Assembly: GCA_049511415.1 (NCBI GenBank)
Contig: JBEKYC010000007.1
Coordinates: 62,001 to 126,000, forward strand
Length of the DNA stretch: 64,000 nt
Direction: 5' to 3'
From: Bog-159 sp049511415
GTDB taxonomy: Bacteria > Acidobacteriota > Terriglobia > Bryobacterales > Bryobacteraceae
The notes under the pieces were generated by a model that saw only the letters and a list, made by a program, of their open reading frames with translations, made no database searches and was not told where the DNA came from. This document shows, one piece after another, positions 1 to 7,659 of the stretch (position 1 is the stretch's first letter; each line of letters starts with the position of its first letter). A program made the position numbers and the translations under genes.

Positions 1-513
1 GGCGGCCAGACCGGCTTCGCGCGCCGTGTGGCAGGCATCCAGCCGGATCTCGGCGCAGGGCGGAAACTCGTGGATGATGCCGGCGCGGCGCAGCAGCTCC
101 AGGTAGTAGAAACGCTGGTGGCGGGGAATCTCGCCCGGTTCCGGGGGGACGATGGCTGCGGTGAGCAGGAAGCGGCGGGCATCGCGGCGGTATCCGATAC
201 GGCGGGGGATGCGGGCCATCCAGACGAGCAGAGCGGAGTCGAAGGAATTGGGCAGTAACACGGCCTGGTCGAAGGACTCGCGGCGCAACCGATCCGCCAT
301 CGTCTGGCGGTTGCCGGCGAGGAGCATCACGGCGTCGATGGCGCTTTCGCGGGCGTAAAGATCGGCCACGGCAGGGCGCGCCAGCAGGGTGAGATGCGCG
401 CCCGGGAAGGCGCTGCGCAACGCGCGGACGGCCGGCAGCGACATGACGGCGTCACCCACCCAGTTGGTGGACCGGATCAGGATTTTCGTCTGATTTCGCG
501 GCAGCAGTTTCAT
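1..513 (-). CDS. waaF: LPS heptosyltransferase (GT9), 3' end outside window
   Basis: The first 171 residues are visible; the gene runs off the left edge. The product begins MKLLPRNQTKILIRSTNWVG and continues with DAVMSLPAVRALR, the N-terminal nucleotide-sugar transferase signature of the ADP-heptose:LPS heptosyltransferase family, here most like heptosyltransferase II. That enzyme adds heptose to the inner core of lipopolysaccharide on the cytoplasmic face of the inner membrane, which implies an LPS-bearing outer membrane. The ATG at 513-511 is divergent from the oxygenase gene, whose ATG lies only 19 bp away. Family is clear; WaaF versus WaaC or WaaQ cannot be settled without the C-terminal half. 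Confidence 0.85.
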   Translation of the reverse strand, partial: MKLLPRNQTKILIRSTNWVGDAVMSLPAVRALRSAFPGAHLTLLARPAVADLYARESAIDAVMLLAGNRQTMADRLRRESFDQAVLLPNSFDSALLVWMARIPRRIGYRRDARRFLLTAAIVPPEPGEIPRHQRFYYLELLRRAGIIHEFPPCAEIRLDACHTAREAGLAA

Positions 514-532
514 TGTAGCAACGGCCCGCGAT

Positions 533-1240
533 ATGCTGGCGGGAGTGAGACTGGAGCATCTGCGCTGGGAGGAAATCGAGGAATCGCTGTGGCGGTTGGG
601 TTACGCGAAACTGCCCGCGCTGCTGACGGCGGCGGAATGCGCGGAACTGATCGGGATGTACGGGCGCGGCGAATTGTTCCGCAGCCGCATCGAAATGGCG
701 CGCTACCGGTTCGGGGTAGGAGATTACCAATACTTCGATTACCCGCTGCCCGGGTTGGTTCGCGATTTGCGCGAGGGCACTTATGCGCCGCTGGCGGGGA
801 TCGCCAACCGGTGGCGCGAGGCGCTGGGCGATGCGAAGCGGTTCCCCGACACGCTGGCGGGCTTTACGGCAGAGTGTCACGCGGCCGGGCAGAGCCAAGC
901 GACTCCACTGCTGCTGCATTACGAGTCCGGCGGCTATAACTGCCTGCATCAGGATTTGTACGGCGATATCGCGTTTCCGCTGCAACTTGTGGTGTTGTTG
1001 AGCGAGGCCGGAGCGGATTATACGGGTGGCGATTTTCTGCTGGTGGAGCAGCGGCCGCGGGCGCAATCGGTGGGGCATGCGATTCACGCCCGGCGCGGCG
1101 AGGCGGTGGTATTCACTACGCGGTGGCGGCCGGTTAAGGGCACGCGGGGGTTTTATCGGGCGAATATCAAACACGGGGTCAGCCCGCTGCTTTCGGGTAC
1201 GCGATACACGATGGGGATCATTTATCATGACGCGCGATGA
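533..1240 (+). CDS. 2OG-Fe(II) oxygenase family protein
   Basis: A 235-residue protein resembling the prokaryotic 2OG-Fe(II) oxygenase group of Pfam Oxygenase-NA type. The iron-binding HxD is seen as NCLHQDLYGD in the middle of the protein; the distal His is in IKHGVSPL and the 2-oxoglutarate-binding Arg is probably in GTRYTMGI near the C-terminus. Such enzymes hydroxylate or demethylate a substrate using O2 and 2-oxoglutarate; the substrate is unknown. There is no signal peptide, so it is cytoplasmic. The ATG at 533 is the first start after the divergent waaF; a slightly later start is possible. Confidence 0.8.
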   Translation: MLAGVRLEHLRWEEIEESLWRLGYAKLPALLTAAECAELIGMYGRGELFRSRIEMARYRFGVGDYQYFDYPLPGLVRDLREGTYAPLAGIANRWREALGDAKRFPDTLAGFTAECHAAGQSQATPLLLHYESGGYNCLHQDLYGDIAFPLQLVVLLSEAGADYTGGDFLLVEQRPRAQSVGHAIHARRGEAVVFTTRWRPVKGTRGFYRANIKHGVSPLLSGTRYTMGIIYHDAR

Positions 1241-1248
1241 GGTGGGAG

Positions 1249-1254
1249 TATAAT
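1249..1254 (+). promoter_or_regulatory. Probable -10 box giving a leaderless start
   Basis: A perfect TATAAT ends 6 nt before the ATG at 1261, and no Shine-Dalgarno sequence lies between them. Transcription starting 6-7 nt after the box would begin at or next to the start codon. The same arrangement recurs at several other genes in the window. Confidence 0.5.
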
Positions 1255-1260
1255 TTGGCC

Positions 1261-2061
1261 ATGATGCTCAGGAAGCGGTGGGCAGTGGTTTGGGGGTTGG
1301 CTGTGTCGGCTGCCGTTACGCTGCCAGCGGACGACAAACTGCCGTTGACGCTTGGTTTTTACCTGGTGGCCGACTGTTCCTCGGCAATTGCCAGCTTGCC
1401 GATGCAAGAGGCCGGCCGGTCCGCGCGGTACTGCCTGGAACGCACTCCGATCGTCGATCAGAGGGATGTCGCTTCGGCGGCACCGGAGACGGACGCGACC
1501 GGCTTGCCGGTGCGGTTGAGTCTCACTCCGGAGGCTGCGCAGCGATGGTTCGAGGTCAGCGGGAAGCACATCGGCTTGAAGATCGGGGCGGTGCTGGATG
1601 GCCGCCTGATTTCGGTGGCGAAAATTGCGGCTGCGACGCGCAGCTTGTGGGTAGACGGTTTGAGCCGGATTGAAGCGCGATGGCTCATCGAGGCTTTTCA
1701 ACGGCGGGACGTGGCCACCGCGGCAGCTGCCCTACCGTCGGGCAGAGTCGATGCCGGGCAACCGGATGAGCAGGGCATATTCAAAATCGGCAAGGGGGTT
1801 TCGGCTCCGGTTCCGATTTACAGGCCACCGCCGGAATATACAGAGGAAGCGCGGGCGGCGAAGCTGCAGGGGACTGTGGTTCTCAAAGCCGTCGTGCGGC
1901 CGGATGGCACGCCGGATATGGTCCGCGTGGTGCGATCGTTTGACGCGGGGATGGATGCCAACGCGGTGGCGTGCGTACGCAGTTGGCGCTTCCGGCCGGC
2001 TCTGAAAGACGGCGCGCCGGTCCCGGTCTGGGTCACGATCGAAGTCAATTTTCGATTGTAA
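1261..2061 (+). CDS. Exported SecD-P1-like / TonB C-terminal domain fusion
   Basis: 266 residues. An N-terminal hydrophobic stretch after MMLRKRW (ending near LPA) looks like a signal peptide or membrane anchor. Residues of about 35-155 resemble the periplasmic P1 head of SecD: LSLTPEAAQRW, then KHIGLKIGAVLDGRLIS, the equivalent of the SecD 'LTPEGA...VGRRLAIVLDGKVIS' segment. Residues of about 178-266 form a TonB C-terminal domain (PPPEYTEEARAAKLQGTVVL, then SWRFRPALKDGAPVPVWVTI). No TonB Pro-rich spacer is visible and the transmembrane channel part of SecD is absent. An upstream in-frame ATG at 1237 overlaps the previous gene; ATG 1261 is preferred because a TATAAT box precedes it. Role unknown. 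Confidence 0.75.
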   Translation: MMLRKRWAVVWGLAVSAAVTLPADDKLPLTLGFYLVADCSSAIASLPMQEAGRSARYCLERTPIVDQRDVASAAPETDATGLPVRLSLTPEAAQRWFEVSGKHIGLKIGAVLDGRLISVAKIAAATRSLWVDGLSRIEARWLIEAFQRRDVATAAAALPSGRVDAGQPDEQGIFKIGKGVSAPVPIYRPPPEYTEEARAAKLQGTVVLKAVVRPDGTPDMVRVVRSFDAGMDANAVACVRSWRFRPALKDGAPVPVWVTIEVNFRL

Positions 2062-2115
2062 TTAGGCCGCAAGGAACGGATAGCGCCTGCGGCGGGCGGC
2101 GCGTAAGCTCGAAGT

Positions 2116-3267
2116 ATGGCGACAATGATCAGCGACACTTTGGCGACGGCTTCACAAGACGAGCAAGCCTACTGGCAGGCGAACTTCTGGGAAGCGCTCG
2201 AAACGCGCGATGCGCACATGGATGGCGTGTTTTATTACGCCGTGATTTCGACGGGCGTGTATTGCCGGCCCTCGTGCGCGTCGCGGCGGCCGCTTCGCGA
2301 GAACGTGATCTTCTTCCAACGGCGCGATGCGGCGGAGCGGGCGGGATTCCGGGCGTGCCTGCGCTGCAAACCGGAACGCGAGCGGATGCGGGACGCGCAG
2401 GCGGCGCTGGTGGAAAAGATCTGCCGCTATCTGGAGAGCCATCTGGAAGAAGCTGTCACGCTCGATGGGCTGGGCCGGGAACTGGGCCTGAGCCCGTTCC
2501 ACCTGCAGCGAACATTCAAGGCAGCCACGGGAATCACGCCGCGGGCTTATGCCGATTTCTGCCGTTTGGGATCGTTCAAATCGGCGTTACGGCAGGGGCG
2601 GCAGGTAACGGCGGCGCTTTACGATGCCGGCTACGGGTCGAGCAGCCGGCTTTACGAGCGGACGGCGTCCCAGCTGGGTATGACGCCGCGGGCATACCAA
2701 CGCGGCGGCGCGGGCCTGACGATCCGATTTGACACAGTGGCGACGTCGATCGGGCGGGTGCTGGTGGGCGCGACGGAGAAAGGCATCTGCGCGATCCGCA
2801 TCGGGGACTCGGCGAAGAAACTGCAAGAGGAGTTACGGGAGGAGTTCCCGGCTGCAAGGCTGGAGCGGGATGCGGCTTTTCTGGCGCCCTGGGCCACGCA
2901 ACTGCGGGAGCACCTTGAAGGGCGGTTGCGGAAGCTGGATGTGCCGCTGGATATACAGGCGACCGCATTTCAGCGGCGCGTGTGGGAATACCTGCAGACG
3001 ATTCCTTACGGCAGCACGCAGTCGTATGGCGCGATCGCCAAGGCGATTCGGCAGCCGCGGGCGGCGCGGGCCGTGGCGCGGGCGTGCGCCTCGAATCCGG
3101 TGGCGGTGGTGATTCCCTGCCATCGGGTGGTGCGGGCGGACGGAGTTGAGGGCGGGTATCGTTGGGGCGAGGGGCGGAAGCGGAAGTTGTTAGAGATGGA
3201 GCGGGGCGGGACTGAAGTCCCGCGCGGGCTTAAGCCCGCCCCCCATAAAGCGCAGGCGCGTCGTTGA
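2116..3267 (+). CDS. ada: Ada: methylphosphotriester/O6-methylguanine-DNA methyltransferase and transcription activator
   Basis: 383 residues with the full Ada layout. The N-terminal zinc/methyl-acceptor domain has YCRPSCASRRP and, further on, FRACLRCKPE, giving four Cys. It is followed by an AraC-type helix-turn-helix (about 95-195) and a C-terminal O6-alkylguanine transferase domain with the acceptor Cys in VAVVIPCHRVVRADG. The protein repairs alkylated DNA and, once methylated on the N-terminal Cys, normally activates its own regulon. The last ~20 residues are not family sequence: they are translated from a palindromic repeat (3201-3244). The ATG at 2116 lacks a Shine-Dalgarno sequence. 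Confidence 0.93.
   Translation: MATMISDTLATASQDEQAYWQANFWEALETRDAHMDGVFYYAVISTGVYCRPSCASRRPLRENVIFFQRRDAAERAGFRACLRCKPERERMRDAQAALVEKICRYLESHLEEAVTLDGLGRELGLSPFHLQRTFKAATGITPRAYADFCRLGSFKSALRQGRQVTAALYDAGYGSSSRLYERTASQLGMTPRAYQRGGAGLTIRFDTVATSIGRVLVGATEKGICAIRIGDSAKKLQEELREEFPAARLERDAAFLAPWATQLREHLEGRLRKLDVPLDIQATAFQRRVWEYLQTIPYGSTQSYGAIAKAIRQPRAARAVARACASNPVAVVIPCHRVVRADGVEGGYRWGEGRKRKLLEMERGGTEVPRGLKPAPHKAQARR
3201..3244. repeat. REP-like double palindrome
   Basis: Two adjacent perfect palindromic stems: GGGACTGAAGTCCC-type at 3208-3221 and GCGGGCTTAAGCCCGC at 3224-3239. The second is fully self-complementary. The element lies inside the 3' end of ada and supplies its odd C-terminal tail. 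It looks like a dispersed repetitive extragenic palindrome, but no second copy was seen in this window. Confidence 0.65.
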
Positions 3268-3270
3268 TTG

Positions 3271-3637
3271 GCGAATATAGAAGAACAGGCTCGGACTCGC
3301 CTTGAAGACCTGCGAGCGCTCCGCGGCAACCGGCTGGAAAGGACCGGCGGATGTCGAAATCACGGACTACCACCGAGGACAAGTTGGCCCCGGTTCACCC
3401 GGGAAGGATACTCCTCCTGGAAGACCTGAAGGACGAACAGATCAGCATCAACGGCCTGGCTCAGGCGATCCGTGTGCCGGCGAACCGCCTCAGCCTGATC
3501 GTAAACGAGCCGCGCGGCTGGGACGCTAATTTGGTACTTCGGCGCAATACTGGCTGAACATCCAGAATCGATTCGATCTCGATTCCCTCGATCACGCGGC
3601 GATCGCGCGGGACGTTATTCCAAAACGGGCAGCATAA
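3271..3637 (+). pseudogene. Decayed higBA toxin-antitoxin locus
   Basis: Both genes are recognisable but broken. The HigB toxin remnant reads TRLEDLRALRGNRLE from about 3300, then jumps frame to GPADVEITDYH, so the central part (normally the catalytic strands before the conserved C-terminus) is missing. The DYH end also lacks a stop. HigA begins near 3351 (LAPVHPGRILLLEDL, then SINGLAQAIRVP and NRLSLIVNEPRG). It then loses about a dozen residues and continues in another frame as FGTSAQYWLNIQNRFDLDSL up to the stop at 3635-3637. The remaining HTH is incomplete. No function is expected. An ORF of 68 residues from 3351 is the intact 5' piece only. Confidence 0.8.
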
Positions 3638-3640
3638 GAT

Positions 3641-3658
3641 GGCGGGATGAATCCCGCC
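3641..3658. repeat. Short perfect inverted repeat
   Basis: GGCGGGA and TCCCGCC flank a 4-nt loop, just past the higA relic and 7 bp from the stop codon of the minus-strand YdeI-like gene. It could act as a weak hairpin terminator for the minus operon, though no T-run follows. It may equally be another REP-like element. Confidence 0.4.
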
Positions 3659-3664
3659 AGACGT

Positions 3665-4234
3665 TTAGGGGTGGATCTTCTCGTGGCGGGAGAGCATCTC
3701 GACGAATTGGCGGATGCGGCGCTCGCGCGTTTCGGTGCGCTTGACGGTTTGGATGCGAAAGAGGACGGCGTAACGGTTGGCGCTATCGAGGGTGGCGAAG
3801 AAAGCTTTGGCGCGGGGGTTTTGGGCGAGGGCCGCGGCGAAGTCTTCCGGGACCGTCGCGGTGGCGGGCGAATCATAGGCCGCTTCCCAACGGCCGTCCT
3901 TTTTGGCTCGCTCGATTTGCGCCAGGCCGGCGGGCTGCATACGTTCGGCGGCGATCAGAGAAAGGGCAATGTTGCGGTTGCGCTTGGACCAGATGCTGCG
4001 GGGCCGGCGAGGAGTGAAACGCTGCAGCCAAGCTTCGGTGGATTCGGGTTTCTTTTGGGCGTCGATCCAGCCGTAGCAGAGGGCGGCTTCCAAGGCTTCG
4101 GCGTAAGTGATGGACTGGATCGCGGAGCCTTTTTTGGCGAGGCGCAGCCAGATACCTTCGGAGGCCGCGTGATTCTTCTTCAGCCACTTCAGCCAATCGT
4201 TGGGCTTGGCGAATACAACCGGTTCGGCGTTCAT
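3665..4234 (-). CDS. YdeI/OmpD-associated (OmdA) family protein
   Basis: 189 residues. The N-terminal half has the family pattern: WLKKNHAASEGIWLRLAKKG, then SITYAEALEAALCYGWID and RSIWSKRNRNIAL. The C-terminal part is a bacteriocin-protection/OmdA-like helical domain (PEDFAAALAQNPRAKAFFATL, with RIQTVKRTETRERRI). Family members are loosely linked to bacteriocin or antimicrobial-peptide tolerance, but the molecular activity is unknown. Its ATG overlaps the stop of the rhodanese gene by 4 nt, so it is the last cistron of the murQ-murA operon. Confidence 0.8.
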   Translation of the reverse strand: MNAEPVVFAKPNDWLKWLKKNHAASEGIWLRLAKKGSAIQSITYAEALEAALCYGWIDAQKKPESTEAWLQRFTPRRPRSIWSKRNRNIALSLIAAERMQPAGLAQIERAKKDGRWEAAYDSPATATVPEDFAAALAQNPRAKAFFATLDSANRYAVLFRIQTVKRTETRERRIRQFVEMLSRHEKIHP

Positions 4235-4605
4235 TTCTCAACGGGCAGGCCGGCCTGCTGCCAGGCTTTCCATCCGCCGTCCAGAGAGATGGCTTCTGTG
4301 TAGCCCATCTTTTGGAGATTGTCGGCGGCCAGGGCGGAGCGGTAGCCGCCGCCACAGTAGAGGACGAGGCGCGTGTGCTTGTCGGGGACCTGGGTTTCAA
4401 TATCGCGCTCGAGGATGCCTCGGCCGAGGTGTAGAGCGCCGGCGGCGTGGCCGGCGTCCCATTCGCGGTCTTCGCGTACATCAATCAGCAGATGCGGCTC
4501 GCCGGCCGCCTGCATTTTGCGGTAGCCTTCGATTTCGACCTGTTTGACGCGCGATTTGGCGTCGTTGACGATGGCGAGGAATCCTTCGCTATGAACCATG
4601 CTCAC
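4231..4605 (-). CDS. Single-domain rhodanese-like protein
   Basis: 124 residues, one rhodanese domain. LLIDVREDREWDAGHAAGAL is the CH2A-type motif, and the catalytic Cys is C84 in LVLYCGGGYRSAL, followed by SLDGGWKAWQQAGLP. It probably transfers sulfur from thiosulfate or a persulfide; the acceptor is unknown. It is cytoplasmic. The ATG at 4605 overlaps the murA stop by 4 nt (ATGA); a second Met lies two codons later. The active-site loop carries Gly and Arg residues typical of GlpE-like proteins. Confidence 0.87.
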   Translation of the reverse strand: MSMVHSEGFLAIVNDAKSRVKQVEIEGYRKMQAAGEPHLLIDVREDREWDAGHAAGALHLGRGILERDIETQVPDKHTRLVLYCGGGYRSALAADNLQKMGYTEAISLDGGWKAWQQAGLPVEK

Positions 4606-5858
4606 TCCACTCGGCGGATTTCGGCGCCCACTTGCGCCAGCTTCGCCTCGATTTTCTCATAACCGCGATCGATGTGGTAGACGCGGTCGATGACGGTTTC
4701 GCCGCGGGCGGCAAGGCCGGCGAGCACCAGCGAAGCGCTGGCGCGGAGGTCGGAGGCGATCACGCTGGCGCCGGTCAGTTCGGCGGGTCCGGCGACGATG
4801 GCCTGGCGGCCTTCGATACGGATGTTGGCGCCCATGCGCGCCAGTTCCTGGGCGTGCATATAGCGATTCTCAAAGATGGTTTCGACCACCATGGCGATGC
4901 CTTGCGCCTGGGTCATGAGAGCCATGTACTGGGCCTGCAGGTCGGTGGCGAATCCGGGGTATTCCTCGGTGGTGACGTCGACGGAGCGCAGGCGCTTGGG
5001 CACGGTGATGCGGAGCGTGGCGCCGTCGGGCTGGGCAATCTCCGCGCCGGACTGGAGGAGCTTGGCGACCAGGGCGCTGATGTGTTCGGGGACGCAATTG
5101 GTGATGGTGAGGTCGCCGCCGGTGATGGCTCCGGCGATCAGGAAAGTGCCGGCTTCGATGCGGTCGCTGATGATGGTGTGGTCCGCGCCGTGGAGCTTAT
5201 CGACGCCGCGGATTTGGATGGTGGAGGTGCCTGCGCCTTCGATCTGTGCTCCCATTTTCGTGAGGAGCGCGCAGAGATCGGTGACTTCGGGCTCGCGGGC
5301 GGCGTTGCGGAGAGTGGTTTCGCCGCGGGCCAACACTGCGGCCATGATGAGGTCTTCGGTGCCGGTGACGGTGATGCGGTCGAAGTGGATGATTGCGCCG
5401 CGGAGGCCGTCGGGCGCTTCGGCTTCGATGTAGCCGTGGGCCTGGTTGATGCGCGCGCCGAGTTGTTCGAGGCCGAGCAGGTGCAGGTTGATGGGCCGCG
5501 CGCCGATGGCACAGCCGCCGGGAAGCGAGACGCGGGCGCGTCCGGTGCGAGCTACCAGGGGTCCGAGCACCAGGCTGGAGGCGCGCATGGTCTTGACAAG
5601 TTCGTAGGGCGCTTCGGAGGAAACGATGCGCGGGGTATGAAGGCGGACGGTCTCGCCGTCAGTTTCGGCCTGGCTGCCGATATCGACGAGCAGGCGCTGC
5701 ATGGTGCGGATGTCGCGCACGCGGGGGATGCGGCGCAGGGTGACAGGTTCGTCGGTAAGCAGAGCCGCCGCAAGGGCGGGCAGTGCGGAGTTTTTCGATC
5801 CGCTGATGGGGATCTGGCCCTGCAAGCGCGGGCCACCTTTGATTACGAATTTATCCAT
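4602..5858 (-). CDS. murA: UDP-N-acetylglucosamine 1-carboxyvinyltransferase
   Basis: 418 residues from MDKFVIKGGPRLQG. MurA transfers enolpyruvate from PEP to UDP-GlcNAc, the committed step of peptidoglycan synthesis. The N-terminal GSKNSALPALAAALL loop and the catalytic Cys (C116, in SLPGGCAIGARP) are present, so it should be fosfomycin-sensitive like Cys-type MurA. An upstream in-frame ATG at 5900 would add 14 residues without family similarity. ATG 5858 was chosen because the conserved N-terminus starts there and it overlaps the murQ stop by 8 nt, pointing to translational coupling. Confidence 0.95.
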   Translation of the reverse strand: MDKFVIKGGPRLQGQIPISGSKNSALPALAAALLTDEPVTLRRIPRVRDIRTMQRLLVDIGSQAETDGETVRLHTPRIVSSEAPYELVKTMRASSLVLGPLVARTGRARVSLPGGCAIGARPINLHLLGLEQLGARINQAHGYIEAEAPDGLRGAIIHFDRITVTGTEDLIMAAVLARGETTLRNAAREPEVTDLCALLTKMGAQIEGAGTSTIQIRGVDKLHGADHTIISDRIEAGTFLIAGAITGGDLTITNCVPEHISALVAKLLQSGAEIAQPDGATLRITVPKRLRSVDVTTEEYPGFATDLQAQYMALMTQAQGIAMVVETIFENRYMHAQELARMGANIRIEGRQAIVAGPAELTGASVIASDLRASASLVLAGLAARGETVIDRVYHIDRGYEKIEAKLAQVGAEIRRVE

Positions 5859-6684
5859 GGTTTTTGGGTTCGGTGACGGAGCGGAGCGCGGCTCGGACAT
5901 TATCCCCTGCAGCCGTCAGTAAGTCTCCCGCTTTCTCGTAAGAGACTCCTGTGGCTTGGGCTATGATGCGCTGGGCGCGGTCGCGGAGCTTGCTGTTTTT
6001 GGGCTGGACGTTTACCATCAGGTTGCCGTAGACGTAGCCGAGGCGGATGAATGTCGCGGTGCTGATCATATTCAATACGAGCTTGGTGGCCGTGCCGGCT
6101 TTCATGCGGGTGGAGCCGGCCACGACTTCCGGGCCGGTCAGCGGCGTGATGGGGATATGCACGGCGCGGGCCAATTCCGAATCCGGCGTGCAGCTTATGC
6201 CGGCGGTGATGGCTCCCAGGTGGCGGGCTTCGGCGATCGCGCCGAGCACATATGGGGTACGGCCGCTGGCGGCGATGCCGATCAGGATGTCGCGGGCGGT
6301 GAAGGCGCGGTCGCGCAGATCGCGTGCGCCGATGGCGGGATCATCCTCGGTGGTTTCGGTGGCGCGGGCCAAGGCAACTTCACCGCCCGCCATGATGCCC
6401 TGCACGGTTTCGGGATCGACGTTGAAGGTCGGGCTACATTCGGCGGCGTCCAGCACGCCCAGGCGTCCGCTGGTGCCTGCGCCGATGTAGAACAAGCGGC
6501 CACCCTGTTGGATGGCGGTGACGATGGCGTCAACGGCGCGCGCGATGGCGGGGATTTCGCGGGCGACGGCGTCGGCGACCGTGCGGTCCTCGGCGTTGAT
6601 GATTTCGAGGATACGCGCGACGGGTTGGGTGTCAATCCCTTCCGAAGATGGGTTGCGCTGTTCGGTCAACAGGTTTTCAAGCAA
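5851..6684 (-). CDS. murQ: N-acetylmuramic acid 6-phosphate etherase
   Basis: 277 residues, slightly shorter than the usual ~300. It cleaves the lactyl ether of MurNAc-6-phosphate to give GlcNAc-6-phosphate in cell-wall recycling. The SIS-fold sugar-phosphate site is clear (FYIGAGTSGRLGVLDAAECS), followed by GIAASGRTPYVLGA and the family motif GPEVVAGSTRMKAGTATKL. N-terminal LTEQRNPSS matches the family. It overlaps the preceding isomerase gene by 8 nt and the following murA by 8 nt, so the recycling and de novo enzymes are made from one message. Confidence 0.93.
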   Translation of the reverse strand: MLENLLTEQRNPSSEGIDTQPVARILEIINAEDRTVADAVAREIPAIARAVDAIVTAIQQGGRLFYIGAGTSGRLGVLDAAECSPTFNVDPETVQGIMAGGEVALARATETTEDDPAIGARDLRDRAFTARDILIGIAASGRTPYVLGAIAEARHLGAITAGISCTPDSELARAVHIPITPLTGPEVVAGSTRMKAGTATKLVLNMISTATFIRLGYVYGNLMVNVQPKNSKLRDRAQRIIAQATGVSYEKAGDLLTAAGDNVRAALRSVTEPKNHG

Positions 6685-7510
6685 CTCCGGCCTTCCTCAT
6701 GGCGGCGCTGGATGTATCGAGGGCCAAGCGGGCGGCGGCTTCGGGCGTCATATCTTTCAGGCCGCGGCCGAAGACTTCGACGCTGAGGGCGTCCTGGTAG
6801 CCGATTTCCTGGAGGGCGCGCAGGAAGCCGGTGAGGTCGATGACGCCCTCGCCGGGCATGAGGCGCTGATTGTCGCGGATCTGGTCGGGCGGGAGCTTGG
6901 GGGCGTCGTTGAAATGCACGTGGACGATGGCGTCGCGGCCGGCTTTGATAATGTCGGCAGTGGTGGCGCCGGCGTGGTGCCAATGCCACACGTCTAAAAG
7001 CAGACCCACATTGGGACCGCATTCGTGGGCGAAGGCGAGCATCTCCGGCATGCGCCAGATGAATTCGTAAGGCTCCTGTTGGCGGAGGTGGAGGGGGCCA
7101 AGGAATTCGAGGCCGAGGCGCACGTGGGAGCGGGCGAGGACGTCGGCGACGGCGGTGAAGCGCTTCAGATAGAGGGCGCGCAACTCCGCTTTGGGGGTCT
7201 TGCTGGAAGGCATGATCCAGGTGATCATGCGGGGGCAGCCGATGGCGGCGGCAAAGGAGGACTGGTCGGCCAGTTTATCGAGATCGTGGTTGAAGGCGGC
7301 ATCGTCTTTACGGAACTCGACCGGCAGGTTGACGACGGCGGGCTTGATCTTTAGTTCGGCGAGCAGGGCGGTGGTGGAGGGGAGGCCGGCCTTCATGGCG
7401 GCGGAGAGGTCGACGTCAACGCCGGGGAAGCCGACTTTGGCGGCCAGGCGGGCGAAATCCGGCCACCCGACGCGGCCATTGACGATGGTGGAATTCAGGG
7501 CTAGGTACAC
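6677..7510 (-). CDS. Xylose-isomerase-like TIM-barrel sugar isomerase/epimerase
   Basis: 277 residues of the AP-endonuclease-2 / sugar phosphate isomerase-epimerase fold. Likely metal ligands fall in the usual strand ends: LGLEFLGP, LLLDVWHWHH, HVHFNDAP and SVEVFGRG. The substrate is unknown; being first in an operon with murQ and murA, it might act on an amino-sugar or related sugar. No signal peptide is seen. The start ATG at 7510 is divergent from the exported propeller gene. Confidence 0.78.
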   Translation of the reverse strand: MYLALNSTIVNGRVGWPDFARLAAKVGFPGVDVDLSAAMKAGLPSTTALLAELKIKPAVVNLPVEFRKDDAAFNHDLDKLADQSSFAAAIGCPRMITWIMPSSKTPKAELRALYLKRFTAVADVLARSHVRLGLEFLGPLHLRQQEPYEFIWRMPEMLAFAHECGPNVGLLLDVWHWHHAGATTADIIKAGRDAIVHVHFNDAPKLPPDQIRDNQRLMPGEGVIDLTGFLRALQEIGYQDALSVEVFGRGLKDMTPEAAARLALDTSSAAMRKAGVA

Positions 7511-7659
7511 GTCTTATTGTGGGGGAAATTACGAGGGAATGGCAAGCGCGGGGGGCGCGCGTTCGGCTGGCGCGCGATTTACAAACATTTACTGGCGCGC
7601 GAAACGATGAGGGTCTATAGTGTGTACAGATTAGTATTCGAAGGACGAGGGAGGCGGCA
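7511..7659. promoter_or_regulatory. Divergent intergenic region with a 10-bp direct repeat
   Basis: This 149-bp stretch separates the minus-strand murQ-murA operon from the plus-strand GloVer-repeat gene and must hold both promoters. CTGGCGCGCG occurs twice, at 7567-7576 and 7592-7601, in direct orientation with a 25-bp period, as expected of a tandem operator but not proof of one. A purine-rich ribosome site (GGACGAGGGAGG) precedes the ATG at 7660. Confidence 0.4.

Noticed and set aside
4632..5876. Long plus-strand ORF (414 residues) opposite murA
   Set aside because: Exact antisense of murA, Gly/Asp/Ala-rich composition typical of shadow frames in high-GC DNA, no recognisable domain.
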